This document shows positions 7,479-8,989 of a DNA stretch of 8,989 nt, piece after piece (the first letter of the stretch is position 1; every line of letters starts with the position of its first letter). The notes beneath the pieces are model-generated. The model saw only the letters and a list, made by a program, of their open reading frames with translations. It was not told the origin of the DNA and ran no database searches. The position numbers and the translations under genes were made by a program. Source of the stretch: Gammaproteobacteria bacterium (GTDB lineage: Bacteria; Pseudomonadota; Gammaproteobacteria; Steroidobacterales; Steroidobacteraceae); assembly GCA_030040235.1 (NCBI GenBank), contig JASHUC010000462.1, forward strand, positions 1 to 8,989. The letters are read 5' to 3'.

Positions 7479-7500
7479 CGCGGGCGGGACAGGCACGCGA

Positions 7501-7947
7501 TTACTGGTCATCCGAGCCGCAGGCGCTGTCCATGTCCATTTTCGCCTGCACACGCTCCTGATCGGCCTGCGCGTCGGAGAGATACTGGCGATCTCCATTG
7601 GACTCGGTGTAGATGCGGCGAGCCTGGATGAGCTGGTCGTAGTGGTCCTTCGCCTTCTTGCACTGGTCGGCGCGGGCGGCAGCCTCGTCGCGCTGCACCT
7701 GACGCTGCGCCTCTTCCTTGTTGAGCTGGCTGGTGATCTGCTTGTCGGCCGATTCGAGCGGCTTCTGGTCCGCCGCGGCATTCGAGCTCGTGTGCTCACC
7801 CTTGATGAGCACGGCGCCCGGCGTCCAGCGGTCGCTGTACTGGACGTGTCCTGCGGCATCGACCCACTTCCAGATGTCCGCACGCGCCGCCGTGGCCACA
7901 AGCGTGGCAGCGAGCGCAACGGCAGTCACGAGCCCCGGTCGGTACAT
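7501..7947 (-). CDS. Secreted DUF4124-domain protein (copy B)
   Basis: This paralog of the neighbouring gene is 148 residues from the ATG at 7947, with a signal peptide cleaved after Ala23 (ARA|D). The DUF4124 core is DIWKWVDAAGHVQYSDRW. Aligned without gaps, 35 of the first 50 residues equal those of copy A. The tail (QARRIYT...DRQYLS...ADQERVQAK) is also alike, and both cysteines are kept (96 and 143). The least similar part is the middle (about 50 to 90), a Gln/Glu/Lys-rich helical stretch. A GTG at 7995 would add 16 residues (MTRFKGIGIQ...) and bury the signal peptide, so the ATG is preferred. No strong Shine-Dalgarno precedes either. It is the first gene of the leftward pair, so its promoter should lie in the 7948-8147 gap; I could not pick a convincing one. 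The function is unknown; the signal peptide implies the periplasm. Confidence 0.83.
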   Translation of the reverse strand: MYRPGLVTAVALAATLVATAARADIWKWVDAAGHVQYSDRWTPGAVLIKGEHTSSNAAADQKPLESADKQITSQLNKEEAQRQVQRDEAAARADQCKKAKDHYDQLIQARRIYTESNGDRQYLSDAQADQERVQAKMDMDSACGSDDQ

Positions 7948-8090
7948 GGTGGGACAGTATCGCGACTGGATTCCAATACCCTTGAACCGCGTCACATCAC
8001 GGGAGCGGCATAACCGGGTGCTACATCACATAAGCACCAGGACCGCGGCCCCGGCGGCGAATATCGGGCGATTCACGCCGCTCGAGCCCC

Positions 8091-8120
8091 CTGACGCCAA
8101 GCGTGCGGCGTGCGTATGCT
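8091..8120 (+). promoter_or_regulatory. Weak sigma70-like promoter candidate for ubiK-comM
   Basis: CTGACG (8091-8096) and TATGCT (8115-8120) are separated by 18 bp. Each matches four of six consensus bases. The -10 lies about 27 bp before the chosen ubiK start, leaving a short leader that would include the GAGG ribosome site. Such partial matches occur by chance, so this is only a candidate. Confidence 0.3.
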
Positions 8121-8136
8121 TGCCGTCGGCGAGTGT

Positions 8137-8140
8137 GAGG
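8137..8140 (+). promoter_or_regulatory. Shine-Dalgarno deciding the ubiK start
   Basis: GAGG lies 7 nt before the ATG at 8148 but only 1 nt before the in-frame ATG at 8142. The spacing favours 8148, which also gives the family-like N-terminus MDPF. Confidence 0.6.
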
Positions 8141-8147
8141 GATGAGC

Positions 8148-8459
8148 ATGGACCCGTTTCGAATCGACGAGATCGTCCGGCGGCTGCTCGAGAGCATTCC
8201 GCCCGCCGCGCGCAGCGTGCAGCAGGATCTGGAGGCGAACTTTCGCGCCGTGCTGCGCGCGACGCTCGGCAAGCTCGATCTGGTGACGCGTGACGAATTC
8301 GACGCGCAGACCAAGGTGCTCGAGCGCACCCGGGTGAAGGCCGAGGCGCTCGAGTCGCGGGTGGGCGAGCTCGAGAGGGCCCTCGCAGGGTCCCCCAGGC
8401 CGAGCGGGACGGATGCCGGTGAGCCTCGGTCCGGCGGGGAGCGGACCCCGGGGCACTAG
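8148..8459 (+). CDS. ubiK: Ubiquinone biosynthesis accessory factor UbiK (YqiC, BMFP family)
   Basis: UbiK is a small helical protein that works with UbiJ to support aerobic ubiquinone synthesis, and members of this family (BMFP) can be membrane-fusogenic in vitro. The product is 103 residues from the ATG at 8148; the ATG at 8142 would add two. The N-terminus MDPFRIDEIVRRLLESIP lines up with E. coli YqiC (MIDPKKIEQIA...). The core LDLVTRDEFDAQTKVLERTR (residues 43-62) is nearly the E. coli sequence. A coiled coil follows to about residue 80 (ALESRVGELERAL), then a disordered Gly/Pro/Ser tail. In gammaproteobacteria this gene is often next to comM or near glnK-amtB, which agrees with the downstream neighbour, 12 nt away in the same frame after TAG. 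The assignment is firm from sequence recall. Confidence 0.93.
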   Translation: MDPFRIDEIVRRLLESIPPAARSVQQDLEANFRAVLRATLGKLDLVTRDEFDAQTKVLERTRVKAEALESRVGELERALAGSPRPSGTDAGEPRSGGERTPGH

Positions 8460-8471
8460 CCCTCCGCAGCC

Positions 8472-8989
8472 GTGCAGGGTGGGGGGCACAACGCCGCACA
8501 CCTCGCGACGATGCTCTGCCGGGGCCAGCTCGGGCTCGAGGCTCCTCTGGTGCACGTCGAGGTGAACCTTGGAAGCGGGCTGCCCACCTTCATCGTCGTG
8601 GGCCTTCCCGAGGCCACGGTTCGGGAAAGCAAGGAGCGCGTCCGGGCCGCGATCGAGAACAGCGGCTTCGAGTTCCCGGCCGGCCGGATCACCGTCAATC
8701 TCGCACCGGCCGACCTGCCGAAGGAGGGCGGCCGGTTCGATCTCGCCATCGCGCTCGGGATCCTGCGCGCCTCGGGCCAGCTGCGCGGGCGCAGCTGCGG
8801 CGGGGCGGCCCCGCGCGAGCTCTACGGCGAGCTCGGCTTGAGCGGGGAGCTCAAGCCGGTGCGGGGCCTCCTGCTGGCGGCGGCGCACGCGATGCGCGCC
8901 GGGCATGAGCTGCTCGTGCCGGCGGCCAACCTCAATGAGGCGCTGCTGGTTGCCGAGCGGCGCGCCGTGTGGGGAGCGGATCACCTGCT
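8472..8989 (+). CDS. comM: ComM/YifB, Mg-chelatase-like AAA+ protein, 3' truncated by window edge
   Basis: ComM is a hexameric AAA+ branch-migration helicase that promotes integration of incoming DNA during natural transformation; E. coli YifB is the homolog. The window holds the first 172 codons, the Lon-protease-like (ChlI) N-terminal domain. 'LGLEAPLVHVEVNLGSGLP', 'VGLPEATVRESKERVRAAI' and 'NLAPADLPKEGGRFDLAIA' (residues about 76-94) match YifB very closely. The Walker motifs lie beyond the edge. The start is uncertain. The GTG at 8472, 12 nt after ubiK, keeps the conserved first strand (HLATMLCRG corresponds to SLAIVHTRA of E. coli) but adds about nine unusual residues before it. The ATG at 8511 would cut into that strand. 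Neither has a good Shine-Dalgarno. Co-transcription with ubiK is likely. Confidence 0.9.
   Translation, partial: MQGGGHNAAHLATMLCRGQLGLEAPLVHVEVNLGSGLPTFIVVGLPEATVRESKERVRAAIENSGFEFPAGRITVNLAPADLPKEGGRFDLAIALGILRASGQLRGRSCGGAAPRELYGELGLSGELKPVRGLLLAAAHAMRAGHELLVPAANLNEALLVAERRAVWGADHL

Larger units (their letters stand above)
7029..7947 (-). repeat. Tandem gene duplication of DUF4124 proteins
   Basis: Copies A and B are equal in length within one residue. They share the signal-peptide end, the DUF4124 core, the RRIYT and RQYLS segments and both cysteine positions. This points to an in-place duplication followed by divergence, mostly in the central helical part. The DNA also matches in short runs (for example around the RRIYT codons), but is clearly diverged, so the duplication is not recent. 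Confidence 0.75.
7948..8147. other. Divergent intergenic region between DUF4124 pair and ubiK
   Basis: About 200 bp without a convincing gene separates two transcription units pointing away from each other, so it should hold promoters for both. The DUF4124-proximal half (7948-8040) is less GC-rich than the flanking genes. It contains a 7-bp direct repeat (ACATCAC at 7994-8000 and 8023-8029). The ubiK-proximal half is very GC-rich and holds one weak sigma70-like candidate. I see no tRNA, riboswitch or clear terminator in it. Confidence 0.6.

Noticed and set aside
7479..7919. Upstream extension of DUF4124 copy A on the minus strand
   Set aside because: It is the out-of-frame shadow of copy B (Arg/Ser/Thr-rich), and the signal peptide of copy A starts at 7478.
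7149..8013. Leu/Val-rich + strand frames opposite the DUF4124 genes (7149-7469 and 7456-8013)
   Set aside because: They look membrane-like only because they are complements of the Ala/Gln/Asp-rich coding strand. The minus-strand proteins have signal peptides and a known domain.
7982..8014. TTGAAC ... CATAAC as a promoter for ubiK
   Set aside because: The spacer would be 21 bp, too long for sigma70, and the site is more than 130 bp from the gene.
8021..8035. Possible CRP-like site (TGTGA on the minus strand)
   Set aside because: Only one half-site is present; the expected TCACA partner 6 bp away is not there.
8073..8984. A 303-codon minus-strand frame over ubiK and comM
   Set aside because: It covers two well-recognised + strand genes and shows no family motif; it is a GC-driven shadow.

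Overview
The window is high-GC proteobacterial DNA. Its content points to a gammaproteobacterium, plausibly from the Xanthomonadales/Nevskiales/Steroidobacterales side. The evidence is a minor-pilin cluster in the order FimT/U-PilV-PilW-PilX-PilY1-PilE, as in Pseudomonas and Xanthomonas, followed by a UbiK (YqiC/BMFP) gene directly upstream of a ComM (YifB) gene. The taxonomic placement is inference.

Region 1 (1 to 7024, + strand) is one tightly packed type IV pilus operon. The first gene is cut by the left edge. Four minor prepilins (FimT/U-like, PilV, PilW, PilX) are followed by a very large PilY1 tip adhesin and by PilE. Junctions are start/stop overlaps (ATGA, GTGA, ATGA) or gaps of 1 and 11 nt, so translational coupling is likely. 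The operon promoter lies outside the window. By family knowledge, the minor pilins and PilY1 form the complex that primes pilus assembly and sits at the fibre tip. The most notable feature is the N-terminal half of PilY1: it looks like an L-type (legume-lectin-like) beta-sandwich, where Pseudomonas aeruginosa PilY1 has a von Willebrand A domain. The C-terminal half is the conserved PilY1 beta-propeller with an RGD and a calcium-type loop.

Region 2 (7029 to 7947, - strand) holds two tandem paralogous genes for small secreted DUF4124 proteins, convergent with pilE. Only 4 bp separate the pilE stop from the end of the nearer one, and a small hairpin sits at that junction.

Region 3 (7948 to 8147) is a 200-bp divergent intergenic stretch with one weak promoter candidate towards ubiK and a short direct repeat.

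Region 4 (8148 to 8989, + strand) carries ubiK, a ubiquinone-biosynthesis accessory factor, and the 5' part of comM. ComM is an AAA+ branch-migration helicase used in natural transformation; this gene runs off the right edge.

No RNA gene, CRISPR array, insertion sequence or phage gene was seen. The window is a recognisable pilus operon plus housekeeping genes. I do not see a wholly new system; the lectin-type PilY1 and the paired DUF4124 genes are the parts most worth a second look.
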